Assembly (NCBI GenBank): GCA_963830065.1
Contig: CAWHLA010000006.1
Coordinates: 1-64,000 of the forward strand
DNA length: 64,000 nucleotides
Reading direction: 5' to 3'
From: JACCZR01 sp963830065
GTDB lineage: Bacteria; Actinomycetota; Thermoleophilia; Solirubrobacterales; Thermoleophilaceae
Shown: one piece after another, positions 56,094 to 64,000 of the stretch
Layout of the letters: each line of letters begins with the position of its first letter
Position numbering within the stretch: position 1 is the stretch's first letter
Position numbers and translations under genes: made by a program
Notes under the pieces: generated by a model
Told to the model about the DNA's origin: nothing
What the model saw: the letters and a program-made list of their open reading frames with translations, nothing else
The model's database searches: none

Positions 56094-58573
56094 GACGCCG
56101 GCTTCACGACCTCTATCCAGTCGAGCCGCTTCTTTGCGCACAGCTCGACGTAGTCCTTCGGATCGGTGTAGCGGACGGTGCGCCGATCGGCCTCGACGGG
56201 GCTGATCACCACCGGCCCCAGGTTGACCAGGTTCGAGCGGAAGCCGCCGCCGTTGCCGGGACGCAGGTCGCCGCCCCCGCGCGAGACCCGCAGCTCGTGG
56301 GACCCGGCCGTGAGCCTGATCCGCTGCAAGGCCACGTAGGCGCCCGAGTTGGCGATCTCGTACGCGACCGACCCGGCGGGCCGACCGTCCACGCTCACGG
56401 AGGTCTCCCGCCCGAAGGAGCCCATGATCCACACCTGGTAGCGACCGGTCCTTGGGACCGTTACGCGAGCGGTGGCGGCGCCCGACCCGATCACGGTCAC
56501 GGTGCGGGGATAGAGCTGGTAGGTGACGCTCTCGTAGAAGCCGAAGCCCTTGTCGTTGTGCGAAGAGGCGTGCTCGGGGTCGTACAGCGTCACCGGCGGG
56601 CGCTCGGACCAGGCCAGCCGCGCGCCCTCCATGCGCTCGGCCTTCTGGGCGAGCTCTTTCTTGACCTCGCCGCACCGGGGCCGGCCTACCGGAGCGAAGA
56701 CGGTGCGGCCCAGGGGCTCGTGGAAGACCACCCGCTGCGAGCGGTCCCGCTTCCAGACCTCGTAGTAGCGACCCCGGCGCACGAGCCGGTAGTTGGCGGG
56801 TGGGCGGGAGGCAGTGGGCGAGCGGCGCATGACGATGTAGGAAGCTGCCTCGAGGCTGGACGGCGTGATGCTGTCGGGGTCCAGCGGCGACTTGAAGCTC
56901 GGGTGGAGGCCGTCGCGGTTCTTCTCCACGTGGGCGGCGGCGCCCTTGACGTTGAGCGGACCGATCGGGAACTCGAACGGCCACTCCGGCTGGCTGAGCA
57001 CCTGTGAGCGGCGCATGAAGTGCTTGGCAAACTCGTCGTACTCGGCGAACACGACCGGCCCCTTGCCCTCCAGCTGCTCGGCGATCGAGACCTGCTCCTC
57101 GTACCGGTCGTAGGGGGCGAGCTGGGCGTCGTGGTAGGCGAGCGCGTTGCCGGCCAAGACGGCTGTGGCCACCACCACCCCGAGCGCGGCGCCCAGGAGG
57201 CGCAGGCGCCGGTCACCCGAGCCGAACAGCCACACCGCCGCGCACATCGCGAACAGCGGCACGACGATCGCGGCCAGCACCAGGACCTTCGCGTCGGCGT
57301 AGGGGGTGCCCCTGAGCAACAGCAGGGCCGAGAGCGGGAGCATCGTGCCGGCCAGCAGCAACGGCCCGACCGCCCGGCGCCTCACGGCCATGAAGAGGCC
57401 GAGAAGCCCCACGAGGCACACCGCGATCGCGGCCGCCGTCACGCGCTGCGGATGGTCGGACTTGTAGCGGTAGTCCCCCACCACCCACGAGCCCGACGCC
57501 TGGAGCACGTCGAGCGGCCGGGCCAGGTTGCCAAGGTCGTTGCCGGTGGAGAGCGTCTTGTTGTTGGTCGTGACCGCCGTCGAGGCACCGCCCAGCAGCG
57601 GCAGGGCGAGCAGCAGAGTCGCGAGGACCACCCCGCCCGCCGCCAGGAGCGCGGTCCGCCTTCGCCTCCTGGGCAGCCTCGCGAGCCAGAAGCCCGCGGC
57701 GACGAGGAGCAGCGGGCCGACGTAGGCCACCCCCGGCGGCCCCAGCGCGCCCACGGTGGCCAGCCCGCTCAAGGCGGGTGCCAGGAAGGCCCGCGCGGGC
57801 CAGCGGTCTGTGATCACCAGCAGCACGAGCGCGAACGTCAGCGTGACCGTGGCCAGCGCCGTCATCTCCTTGATCGAGCCCTGCTGCGCGAAGGCGATCA
57901 CCAGGCTCGACTGGGTGGCCACGAAGGTGATCGCCGCCCGGCCCCGGCGCGACTTCACCGCGCTTTTGAGCAGGCTGTTCAGCGACAGCGCGGTGAGGGC
58001 GAGCATCATCGCCAGGAAGGGCAGGTACAGCCAGGCGAGGTCGAGCAGGCCGAGCGGCGCCACGAGGCCGAGCGCGGCCTGGGCCCCAAGCGGGTACGCC
58101 GTCGCGAAGTACTTGCGCACGCTCAGCTCGTAGGACGAGTTCGGCAGGGGCTGGGACTCGGTGCCGGCCTCCCCGAGGCGGTCGGCCAGGGTGAGCTGGT
58201 GCGCAGTGTCGCCCAGGACCAGCGAGCCGGTGAAAGTGGGGTCGCCGGAGCCGATGGCCGGAGCCGCGACCACGAGGGCGACCCCGACGGCCGCGGCGGC
58301 CGCCCACGGATCGAACCTGAGAGCGCGCAGGCGGGCCCGCGACACGACGAGCCCGGCCACCGCGACCAGCGCCAGGAACGGCAGCCCGAAGTCCACAGTG
58401 AGCTCGGAGACCACCAGCACGCGCGAGACGACCAGCACCGCGGCCATGCCTATGGGCAGCAGCAGGAGCCCCGGCAGCTCCCTGCCGGAGATGCGTTCCA
58501 CGAGCAGACCCCATCCGAGGAAGAGAAGGCCGAGGAGGAGCGGGAACAGCAGCCAGGCGGCAAGCAGGTCCAC
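56090..58573 (-). CDS. Large multipass membrane protein with C-terminal soluble domain (GT-C-like)
   Basis: An 827-residue protein. The first 500 residues have about twelve to thirteen membrane helices, with a polar loop after the early helices (GDPTFTGSLVLGDTAHQLTL) containing Asp/His and the partial motif SSYELSVRKYFATAYPLGAQ. The C-terminal 300 residues are soluble, with GRYQVWIMGSFGRETSVSVD, a beta-sandwich like carbohydrate-binding modules. The architecture resembles GT-C lipid-sugar-dependent glycosyltransferases, but no catalytic motif was proved. A TAGCCT box lies 9 bases before the GTG. It is convergent with the exporter permease. Confidence 0.7.
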   Translation of the reverse strand: MDLLAAWLLFPLLLGLLFLGWGLLVERISGRELPGLLLLPIGMAAVLVVSRVLVVSELTVDFGLPFLALVAVAGLVVSRARLRALRFDPWAAAAAVGVALVVAAPAIGSGDPTFTGSLVLGDTAHQLTLADRLGEAGTESQPLPNSSYELSVRKYFATAYPLGAQAALGLVAPLGLLDLAWLYLPFLAMMLALTALSLNSLLKSAVKSRRGRAAITFVATQSSLVIAFAQQGSIKEMTALATVTLTFALVLLVITDRWPARAFLAPALSGLATVGALGPPGVAYVGPLLLVAAGFWLARLPRRRRRTALLAAGGVVLATLLLALPLLGGASTAVTTNNKTLSTGNDLGNLARPLDVLQASGSWVVGDYRYKSDHPQRVTAAAIAVCLVGLLGLFMAVRRRAVGPLLLAGTMLPLSALLLLRGTPYADAKVLVLAAIVVPLFAMCAAVWLFGSGDRRLRLLGAALGVVVATAVLAGNALAYHDAQLAPYDRYEEQVSIAEQLEGKGPVVFAEYDEFAKHFMRRSQVLSQPEWPFEFPIGPLNVKGAAAHVEKNRDGLHPSFKSPLDPDSITPSSLEAASYIVMRRSPTASRPPANYRLVRRGRYYEVWKRDRSQRVVFHEPLGRTVFAPVGRPRCGEVKKELAQKAERMEGARLAWSERPPVTLYDPEHASSHNDKGFGFYESVTYQLYPRTVTVIGSGAATARVTVPRTGRYQVWIMGSFGRETSVSVDGRPAGSVAYEIANSGAYVALQRIRLTAGSHELRVSRGGGDLRPGNGGGFRSNLVNLGPVVISPVEADRRTVRYTDPKDYVELCAKKRLDWIEVVKPAS

Positions 58574-58582
58574 GACCGCCGG

Positions 58583-58621
58583 AGGCTAGAAGGCCGACGC
58601 CAGGGGTCCGAGCGCTAGCCT
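58583..58621. promoter_or_regulatory. Divergent -10 boxes: membrane protein and gmd
   Basis: TAGCCT on the minus strand (58583-58588) is 9 bases before the membrane-protein GTG, and TAGCCT on the plus strand (58616-58621) is 9 bases before the dehydratase ATG. Neither gene shows a Shine-Dalgarno sequence. Confidence 0.5.
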
Positions 58622-58630
58622 GCCCCCGCT

Positions 58631-59617
58631 ATGGCTCGACGCGCGCTGATCACTGGCATTACCGGCCAGGACGGATCCCACCTCGCCGACCTCCTGCTGG
58701 ACAAGGGCTACGAGGTGCACGGCATGGTCCGCCGCTCCTCCTCGGAGGCCTTCGGTCGCCTCGAGCACATCCGCGACGACCTCGTGCTGCACACGGGCGA
58801 CCTGCTCGACCAGCGCTCGCTGGTGGATGTGCTGCGCGCCTGCGAGCCCGAGGAGATCTACAACCTCGCCGCCATGTCCTTCGTGGCCGCGTCGTGGAGC
58901 CAGCCGGTGCTCACCGCCGAGTTCACCGGCACGGGCGTCACCCGGATGCTGGAGGCGATGCGCGAGGTCACGCCCGAAGCGCGCTTCTACCAGGCCTCCT
59001 CGTCGGAGATGTTCGGGATGGTGCGCGAGGTCCCCCAGCGCGAGAGCACGCCGTTCTATCCCCGCAGCCCCTACGGGGTGGCCAAGGCCTACGGGCACTT
59101 CATCACCGTCAACTACCGCGAGTCCTACGGGCTGCACGCCAGCTCAGGGATCCTGTTCAACCACGAGGGCGAGCGCCGCGGGCTGGAGTTCGTAACTCGC
59201 AAGGTCACCCACGAGGCAGCGGCCATCAAGCTCGGGCTGAAGGCCGATCTCGCGCTGGGCAACCTCGACGCCGAGCGCGACTGGGGCTACGCCAAGGACT
59301 ACGTCGAGGCCATGTGGCTGATGCTCCAGCAGGACGAGCCCGACGACTTCGTGATCGCCACCGGCAAGAAGCACAGCGTGCGCGACCTGGTGAACATCGC
59401 CTTTGACCAGGTCGGGCTCAACCCCGACGACCACGTGCGCATCGACCCGAAGTTCATGCGGCCCGCCGAGGTGGAGCACCTGGTGGGGGACTACTCGAAG
59501 GCCGAAGCGCAGCTGGGCTGGCGGCCGGCCACGAGCTTCGACCAGCTGATCCGCCTGATGGTCGACCACGACCTCGAGCTACTGGCGAGTGGGGTGCCGC
59601 AAAAGCAGGTCGGGTGA
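58631..59617 (+). CDS. gmd: GDP-mannose 4,6-dehydratase
   Basis: A 328-residue extended SDR that makes GDP-4-keto-6-deoxymannose. The NAD(P) motif is ALITGITGQDGSHLADLLL and the NADP-binding region is HGMVRRSSSE. The active-site motifs are ASSSEMFG and YGVAKAYGHF (Tyr and Lys). AERDWGYAKDYVEAMWLMLQ is a Gmd mark near the C-terminus. The product leads to GDP-fucose, GDP-rhamnose or related deoxy sugars for the surface glycan. No following reductase/epimerase was seen, so the second step is encoded elsewhere. Confidence 0.9.
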   Translation: MARRALITGITGQDGSHLADLLLDKGYEVHGMVRRSSSEAFGRLEHIRDDLVLHTGDLLDQRSLVDVLRACEPEEIYNLAAMSFVAASWSQPVLTAEFTGTGVTRMLEAMREVTPEARFYQASSSEMFGMVREVPQRESTPFYPRSPYGVAKAYGHFITVNYRESYGLHASSGILFNHEGERRGLEFVTRKVTHEAAAIKLGLKADLALGNLDAERDWGYAKDYVEAMWLMLQQDEPDDFVIATGKKHSVRDLVNIAFDQVGLNPDDHVRIDPKFMRPAEVEHLVGDYSKAEAQLGWRPATSFDQLIRLMVDHDLELLASGVPQKQVG

Positions 59618-59659
59618 TCCGCCGCTTCCTGGGGCCCGCGTGTCGCGGATCGCCGCGCG

Positions 59660-60844
59660 CTAGACGCGCCGGCGCAGCCCCAGGATGGAGATGAGGAACG
59701 ACGAGAAGATGATCTGCACGCCGATGATGGCCAGCGCCGCGGCGAGCACGGCCAGGCGCAGCTCGGCCAACTCGCCGAAGCCGCGCTGGGCCCAGGTGAC
59801 GAAGATGACGACCCCCACCGCGACGCCGGCGAACAGCACCCCGGAGCCCAGCATCAGCCCGTGCTCGAGGCGGAAGCGCGCGCGCATGCGGTCGAACCAG
59901 GGATCGCGCTCGCCCATGAAGTAGGTGCCGTAGGCGTGCGCGCACAGACCCAGGCCCACGATCTGTACCCCGACGATCGCCAGCAGCACCCCGCCCACCA
60001 GCGTGTGCAGTTGCCACTGGCGGCCGAACACGTCGATCTGGCCCACCACCGTGAGCGAGATCAGCGCGCCGATCAGCGCCATCAAGCCCCCGGGGATGAT
60101 GAACAGGTGGGTGGGGCTGTGGACCAGCAGGAAGCGCAGGTGGCGCCACCCGTCGCGGAAGCTGGAGAGCTTGGATTCCCCGCCGCGCGGGTGGTACTCG
60201 ATCGGCAGCTCCTCGATGGCCAGGTCCTCCTTGGCCGCGCGGATGACCATCTCGGAAGCGAACTCCATGCCGGTGGTGCGCAGGTCGAGGCGAGGCAGCA
60301 CGTCGCGGCGGACGGCGCGCATGCCGCAGTGCGCGTCCTTGATGCCCGTGCGGAAGAAGAGGTTGAGCACCCCGGTGAGCACGGGGTTGCCCACGTAGCG
60401 GTGCAGCCAGGGCATCGCGCCCGGGTGGATGTTGTCCATCCGGTCGCCCATCACCAGCTCGGCACCGCCGTCGAGGCGGTCGATGAAGCCAGGGATGTCC
60501 TCGAAGTCGTAGGTGAGGTCGGCGTCGAGCATCACGATGTACTCGCCCTGGGCCGCCGCGAAGCCGGCCAGGTATGCGCTGCCGTAGCCGCGGCGCGGCT
60601 CGTGGATCACGCGGGCGCCGGCGGCCTCGGCCAGGGCGGGGCTGCCGTCCTCGGAGCCGTTGTCGGCCACGACCACCTCGCCGCGCAGGTCGTGCTCGCC
60701 CAGCACGGCCCGTGCGCGGGTGACGCACTGCTCGATGTTGGCCGCCTCGTTGAGGCAGGGGATGACCACGGACACGAGCACGTCGGTCTCGATCGGGGAG
60801 GCGCCCTGCCGAACGCCTTCGCGGGTGACTTCGGGGGTGCTCAT
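59660..60844 (-). CDS. GT2-family glycosyltransferase with C-terminal membrane helices
   Basis: A 394-residue dolichol-phosphate-sugar-synthase-like enzyme. The GT2 core is VSVVIPCLNEAANIEQCVTR, VVADNGSEDGS, and the DxD-type motif is in YIVMLDADLTYDFEDI. Acceptor loops follow (KDAHCGMRAVRRDVLPRLDL), then four membrane helices (HLFIIPGGLMALIGALISLT onward). It probably transfers a sugar to polyprenyl phosphate for later glycan assembly. The start is the ATG at 60844; a TTG 6 bases upstream is an alternative. It is divergent from the next glycosyltransferase. Confidence 0.88.
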   Translation of the reverse strand: MSTPEVTREGVRQGASPIETDVLVSVVIPCLNEAANIEQCVTRARAVLGEHDLRGEVVVADNGSEDGSPALAEAAGARVIHEPRRGYGSAYLAGFAAAQGEYIVMLDADLTYDFEDIPGFIDRLDGGAELVMGDRMDNIHPGAMPWLHRYVGNPVLTGVLNLFFRTGIKDAHCGMRAVRRDVLPRLDLRTTGMEFASEMVIRAAKEDLAIEELPIEYHPRGGESKLSSFRDGWRHLRFLLVHSPTHLFIIPGGLMALIGALISLTVVGQIDVFGRQWQLHTLVGGVLLAIVGVQIVGLGLCAHAYGTYFMGERDPWFDRMRARFRLEHGLMLGSGVLFAGVAVGVVIFVTWAQRGFGELAELRLAVLAAALAIIGVQIIFSSFLISILGLRRRV

Positions 60845-60911
60845 CGTCAAGTGAGAGCAGCCGGCGCGACGGATAGTTGCGGCGTCGGCGTACTGCGATG
60901 GTAGTCGCCCG

Positions 60912-62048
60912 ATGAGGGTCTGCCTTGTTTACGACTGCCTCTACCCGCACACGGTGGGCGGGGCCGAGCGCTGGTACCGCAACCTGGCCGAGCGCCTCGC
61001 GCGCGACGGCCACGAGGTCACCTACCTGACCCTGCGCCAGTGGAACCGGGACGAGGACCCGGGTGTGCCCGGGGTGCGCGTGCGGGCGGTCGGCCCCCGC
61101 ATGCAGCTCTACACCGGAGGGCGACGGCGGATCCTGCCCCCACTGGTCTTCGGCGCGGGCGTGCTCGCCCACCTGCTGCTTCGCGGGCGCAACTACGACG
61201 TGGTGCACACCGCCTCGTTTCCATACTTCTCCCTGCTGGCCGCGGCGCTCGTGCGCCCGCTGGGCCGCTTCTCCGTCGTGGTCGACTGGCACGAGGTGTG
61301 GACGCGCGCCTACTGGCGCGAGTACCTCGGCCGGGCGGGCGCCGTGGGCGCGTGGGTCCAGCGCCTGTGCGCGCGGGTCCGCCAGCGCGCCTTCTGCTTC
61401 TCCCGGCTGCATGCGGCGCGCCTGCACCAAGAGGGCCTGCGGGGAGAGGTGACGGTCCTGGAGGGCGAGTACGAGGGCGACCTGAGCCGTCCCGACCCCG
61501 AGCCGGCGGGACCTGCGGTGGTGTTCGCCGGCCGCCACATCCCCGAGAAGCACGTGCCCGCACTGGTGGATGCCGTGGGGATCGCACGGGAGCGGCTGCC
61601 CACGCTGCGCTGCGACATCTACGGCGACGGCCCCGAGCGCCCGACGGTCGAGCGCCGGGTCGAGGAGCTCGGCCTGGGCGACGCGGTGCGCGCCCACGGC
61701 TTCGTGGACGGCGGCGAGGTGGACGCCGCGCTGTCGCGCGCGCTGTGCATGGTCCTCCCCTCGGTGCGCGAGGGCTACGGGATGGTCGTCATCGAGGCCT
61801 CCTCGAAGGGCGTGCCAAGCGTGGTCGCCTGGGCGCCAGACAACGCTGCGACCGAGCTGGTCGACGAGGGGAGCAACGGCTTCATCGCCGCCTCGGCGGC
61901 CCCGGCCGACCTGGCCGCCGCCATCGAGCGCGCGCACGACGCGGGCCCCGAGCTGCGCGAGCGCACGGCGGAGTGGTTCGAGGCCAACGCGCGGCGGTTG
62001 TCCCTCGCAGCGTCGCTGGAGACGGTGCTGGAGTCCTACCGCCCGTGA
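60912..62048 (+). CDS. GT4-family glycosyltransferase
   Basis: A 378-residue glycosyltransferase with N-terminal CLYPHTVGGAERWYRNLAER, the typical GGAE acceptor-binding motif, and donor-binding VVFAGRHIPEKHVPALVDAV and LPSVREGYGMVVIEASSKGV (E-x7-E). It acts in the cytoplasm on a lipid-linked or nucleotide sugar acceptor. Its TGA overlaps the GTG of the next methyltransferase gene, so the two are coupled. Confidence 0.9.
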   Translation: MRVCLVYDCLYPHTVGGAERWYRNLAERLARDGHEVTYLTLRQWNRDEDPGVPGVRVRAVGPRMQLYTGGRRRILPPLVFGAGVLAHLLLRGRNYDVVHTASFPYFSLLAAALVRPLGRFSVVVDWHEVWTRAYWREYLGRAGAVGAWVQRLCARVRQRAFCFSRLHAARLHQEGLRGEVTVLEGEYEGDLSRPDPEPAGPAVVFAGRHIPEKHVPALVDAVGIARERLPTLRCDIYGDGPERPTVERRVEELGLGDAVRAHGFVDGGEVDAALSRALCMVLPSVREGYGMVVIEASSKGVPSVVAWAPDNAATELVDEGSNGFIAASAAPADLAAAIERAHDAGPELRERTAEWFEANARRLSLAASLETVLESYRP

Positions 62049-62965
62049 CGCGCTGCGCCGTCTGCGACGGGCCGCTGGGGGCGCGCCGGATCGTCTCGCC
62101 CGATCGCCTGCACGGGCTGCCGGGCAGCTCTGAGGTTCTCAGCTGCGCGCGCTGCGGGACCGGGCGCACGCTGCCGGTGATCGACGAGGAGGGCCTGGGC
62201 GCGCTGTACCCCGCCTCGTACGCCCCGCACGCCTACGCCGAGGAACTCCGGGGCGCGTCCGCTCTGGCCGCCCGCGCCATCCACCGGTGGCAGGAGGCGC
62301 GCATGCTCAGCACGCCGGCGCTCGCGCCCGCCGGCACGCTGCCGCCGGGCCGCGCCCTGGACGTCGGCTGCGGGCGCGGGGCGCTGGGGGCGGTGCTGAT
62401 CGGGCGGGGCTGGAGGGTCGACGGCATCGAGCCCTCGCCCGACGCGGTCGAGGCGGCCCGGGGGCGGGGAGTCGACGCGCGGCCAGGCACGCTGAGCTCG
62501 CTGACGCTGGACAACTCGGTCTACGACCTCGTCACGTTCATGCACTCGCTCGAGCACACGGTCGAGCCCGTTCGCGACCTCGAGCGCGCCGCCGGGGCCA
62601 TGCGGCCCGGCGGGATGGTGGCTGTGACCGTGCCCAACTTCGGCGGGACGCAGGCCCGCCTGTTTCGCGGCCGCTGGTTTCACCTCGACGTGCCGCGCCA
62701 CCGCCACCACTTCACCGGCGAGGGGCTGCGCGCGGCGATGCAGGCCGCCGGGCTGCGGGTGGAGCGCATCGCCACCTCCACCAGCGCGGTGGGCTTCGCG
62801 GGCAGCCTCCAGTACGCGCTGGCCGGGCGCTGGGTGCTCCGCCAGGGCCTGGGACTGCGCATGACCAGCGCCGTGTCCCAGGCCACGTGGCCGCTGGCGC
62901 GCGCGTTCGACTTAGCCTCGCGCGGAGGCGGCGACCTTCTGCACGCCGTGGCGCGCCGAGTCTGA
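62045..62965 (+). CDS. Zinc-ribbon SAM-dependent methyltransferase
   Basis: A 306-residue protein that opens with a zinc ribbon (CAVCDGPLGARR, then LSCARCGTGRTLP). The methyltransferase core follows with motif I ALDVGCGRGALGAVLIGRGW, then VDGIEPSPDAVEAARGRG and FMHSLEHTVEPVRDLE. It resembles methyltransferases of glycan and sugar clusters. The start is GTG. It may methylate the glycan made by the upstream glycosyltransferase. Its 3' end overlaps the convergent glycosyltransferase gene by 54 bases. Confidence 0.85.
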   Translation: MTRCAVCDGPLGARRIVSPDRLHGLPGSSEVLSCARCGTGRTLPVIDEEGLGALYPASYAPHAYAEELRGASALAARAIHRWQEARMLSTPALAPAGTLPPGRALDVGCGRGALGAVLIGRGWRVDGIEPSPDAVEAARGRGVDARPGTLSSLTLDNSVYDLVTFMHSLEHTVEPVRDLERAAGAMRPGGMVAVTVPNFGGTQARLFRGRWFHLDVPRHRHHFTGEGLRAAMQAAGLRVERIATSTSAVGFAGSLQYALAGRWVLRQGLGLRMTSAVSQATWPLARAFDLASRGGGDLLHAVARRV

Positions 62966-64000
62966 GAGCAGCCGCTCGTAGGCGGCCAGGTGCCGGCGGG
63001 CGCTGCGGTCCCAGCTGAACTCGACGGCGCGCCGGGGGCCCGCCTCGCGCAGCCGCTCGGCCTCCGCGCCGCCGGCCGTCAGGCGCCTGAGCGCGTCGGC
63101 GATCTCCGGGGTGCTCTCCGGATCCACGAGCAGCGCGGCGTCGCCGGCCACCTCCCTCAGCGACTCGATGTTCGAGCACGCCACCGGCACGCCCCGCCAC
63201 ATCGCCTCGAGCACGGGCAGCCCGAACCCCTCCGCACAGGAGGGGACCACCACGAACGCCGCCGCCCCGTACAGACCCTCCAGCTCCGCCGGGTCGATCC
63301 ATCCCAAGAAGCGGACGTCGTCGTCGATTCCCAGCCGGGCGGCCTGAGCGCGCAGCTCGTCCTCGTGCGGGGTGGAGTAGCCGCCCAGCACCAGCACGGG
63401 GCGCTCAGCTGCGGGCAGCGAGGCCAGCGCGTCGAGCAGACGGGCGAGGTTCTTGTGCGGGCGCTTGGCGGACAGGCTGAGGGCCACCGGCCGGTCGCCG
63501 ATCCGGTGGCGCGTGCGTACCTCCGTCTGGCTCTCGGCCTCCACCGGGGCGGCGGCACCCACGCCATGAGGTATCGCCTCCACCGCGCTCGGGTCCTTGT
63601 GGAGCAGGTCGATGATCTCCCGCTTGGAGGCCTCCGAGGGCGTGATGACCAGGTGCGACTGGAGCACGGCCAGCGGCACCAGCGCCTTCATGCCCCAGCC
63701 GGCGAAGCCGAGGTGGGCCTCGGGCCGGGTGCGGTAGTGCAGGTCGTGCACGGTCACCACCCGCCGCCGCGGTCCCCGGGCGGGAGCGGTGCCCCCGAGG
63801 CTGTGCAGGAGGTCCACGCGGTGCTCGCGAGTCAGCCGGGGCAGGAGCAACTGCTCCCCCCTCACCCACTGCGTGCGCCGGGTCGCGTTCACCGGCACGG
63901 TCACCGCCGGCATCAGCTCGTTCCAGGGAGCGGGCCCGGCCTCGGCCGCCTCGCGGTTGACGAACGCCGTGAAGCGCGTGTCCGGCTCGGCGGCCGCGAT
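62912..64000 (-). CDS. GT4-family glycosyltransferase (5' part off window)
   Basis: Coding sense continues to the right edge with residues ahead of the in-frame Met at 63913, so the true start lies beyond the window. GT4 marks are VVTVHDLHYRTRPEAHLGFA, SLSAKRPHKNLARLLDALAS, and VVVPSCAEGFGLPVLEAMWR (E-x7-E). The C-terminus is EFSWDRSARRHLAAYERLL. It belongs to the same surface-glycan cluster. The overlap with the methyltransferase 3' end is unusually long (54 bases). Confidence 0.88.
   Translation of the reverse strand: MAAAEPDTRFTAFVNREAAEAGPAPWNELMPAVTVPVNATRRTQWVRGEQLLLPRLTREHRVDLLHSLGGTAPARGPRRRVVTVHDLHYRTRPEAHLGFAGWGMKALVPLAVLQSHLVITPSEASKREIIDLLHKDPSAVEAIPHGVGAAAPVEAESQTEVRTRHRIGDRPVALSLSAKRPHKNLARLLDALASLPAAERPVLVLGGYSTPHEDELRAQAARLGIDDDVRFLGWIDPAELEGLYGAAAFVVVPSCAEGFGLPVLEAMWRGVPVACSNIESLREVAGDAALLVDPESTPEIADALRRLTAGGAEAERLREAGPRRAVEFSWDRSARRHLAAYERLLSDSARHGVQKVAASARG

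Noticed and set aside
60851..60911. Leaderless promoter for the GT4 gene at 60912
   Set aside because: TAGTCG is the nearest string and does not fit TANNNT, so no promoter is called.

Overview
The window is very GC-rich (about 70% by eye) and looks like the chromosome of a high-GC actinobacterium. Support comes from GTG/TTG starts, many apparently leaderless genes with a TANNNT box just upstream of the start codon, F420/FMN-type oxidoreductases (Ddn, LLM), a Hanks-type kinase, several ECF sigma factors and a B12-dependent ribonucleotide reductase. The style (low synteny, many one- or two-gene units, Wzm/Wzt glycan export) would fit Thermoleophilia/Solirubrobacterales, but that placement is inference. 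No CRISPR array, insertion sequence, prophage or rRNA operon was seen; one tRNA (Thr, CGT anticodon) is present.

Layout. 0-10 kb: the start of pgsA, a DUF3817 membrane protein, a SRPBCC protein, a Ser/Thr kinase coupled to an FHA-HTH protein, tRNA-Thr, DUF192, a DNA polymerase III delta-prime-like gene, a NAD-dependent sugar epimerase, an O-antigen-ligase-like polymerase and a NUDIX hydrolase. 10-14 kb: nrdR and nrdJ behind a candidate NrdR box. 14-25 kb: a DHA2 MFS pump divergent from an ECF sigma factor, cupins, methyltransferase, secreted peptidoglycan-binding protein, flavin monooxygenase, patatin-acyltransferase-cupin operon, MBL-fold and alpha/beta hydrolases. 25-35 kb: a secreted beta-propeller protein, a BNR-repeat protein, a YCII/ECF42 pair, LtrA, an ArsR/AHSA1 operon and a large FAD dehydrogenase. 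35-43 kb: typA, a Cys/His-rich secreted protein coupled to a small membrane protein, GFA and HIRAN proteins, superoxide dismutase, Ddn, LLM and aldo/keto reductase. 43-50 kb: TetR divergent from a Baeyer-Villiger monooxygenase plus SDR, CsbD, an ECF41 sigma factor next to an epimerase, and a PAS-GAF-SpoIIE phosphatase. 50-64 kb: a surface-glycan cluster of glycosyltransferases, Wzt/Wzm ABC exporter, an 827-residue membrane protein, a GDP-mannose dehydratase and more glycosyltransferases and methyltransferases.

How the parts work together. The last 13.5 kb, plus the epimerase and ligase at 5.6-8.7 kb, form a plausible route from nucleotide sugars to an exported surface polysaccharide. Regulation is mostly local: a TetR site pair for the monooxygenase operon, a palindrome over the ArsR start, a NrdR box before nrdR, and ECF sigma factors beside their presumed partners.

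Caution on sequence quality. About 20 genes, including essential ones (pgsA, nrdR, nrdJ), show single-base reading-frame breaks, many explained by one lost base in a short run. These look like assembly errors, not biology, and they cluster in the first 17 kb. Coordinates of broken genes here span the intact gene that the frames imply.
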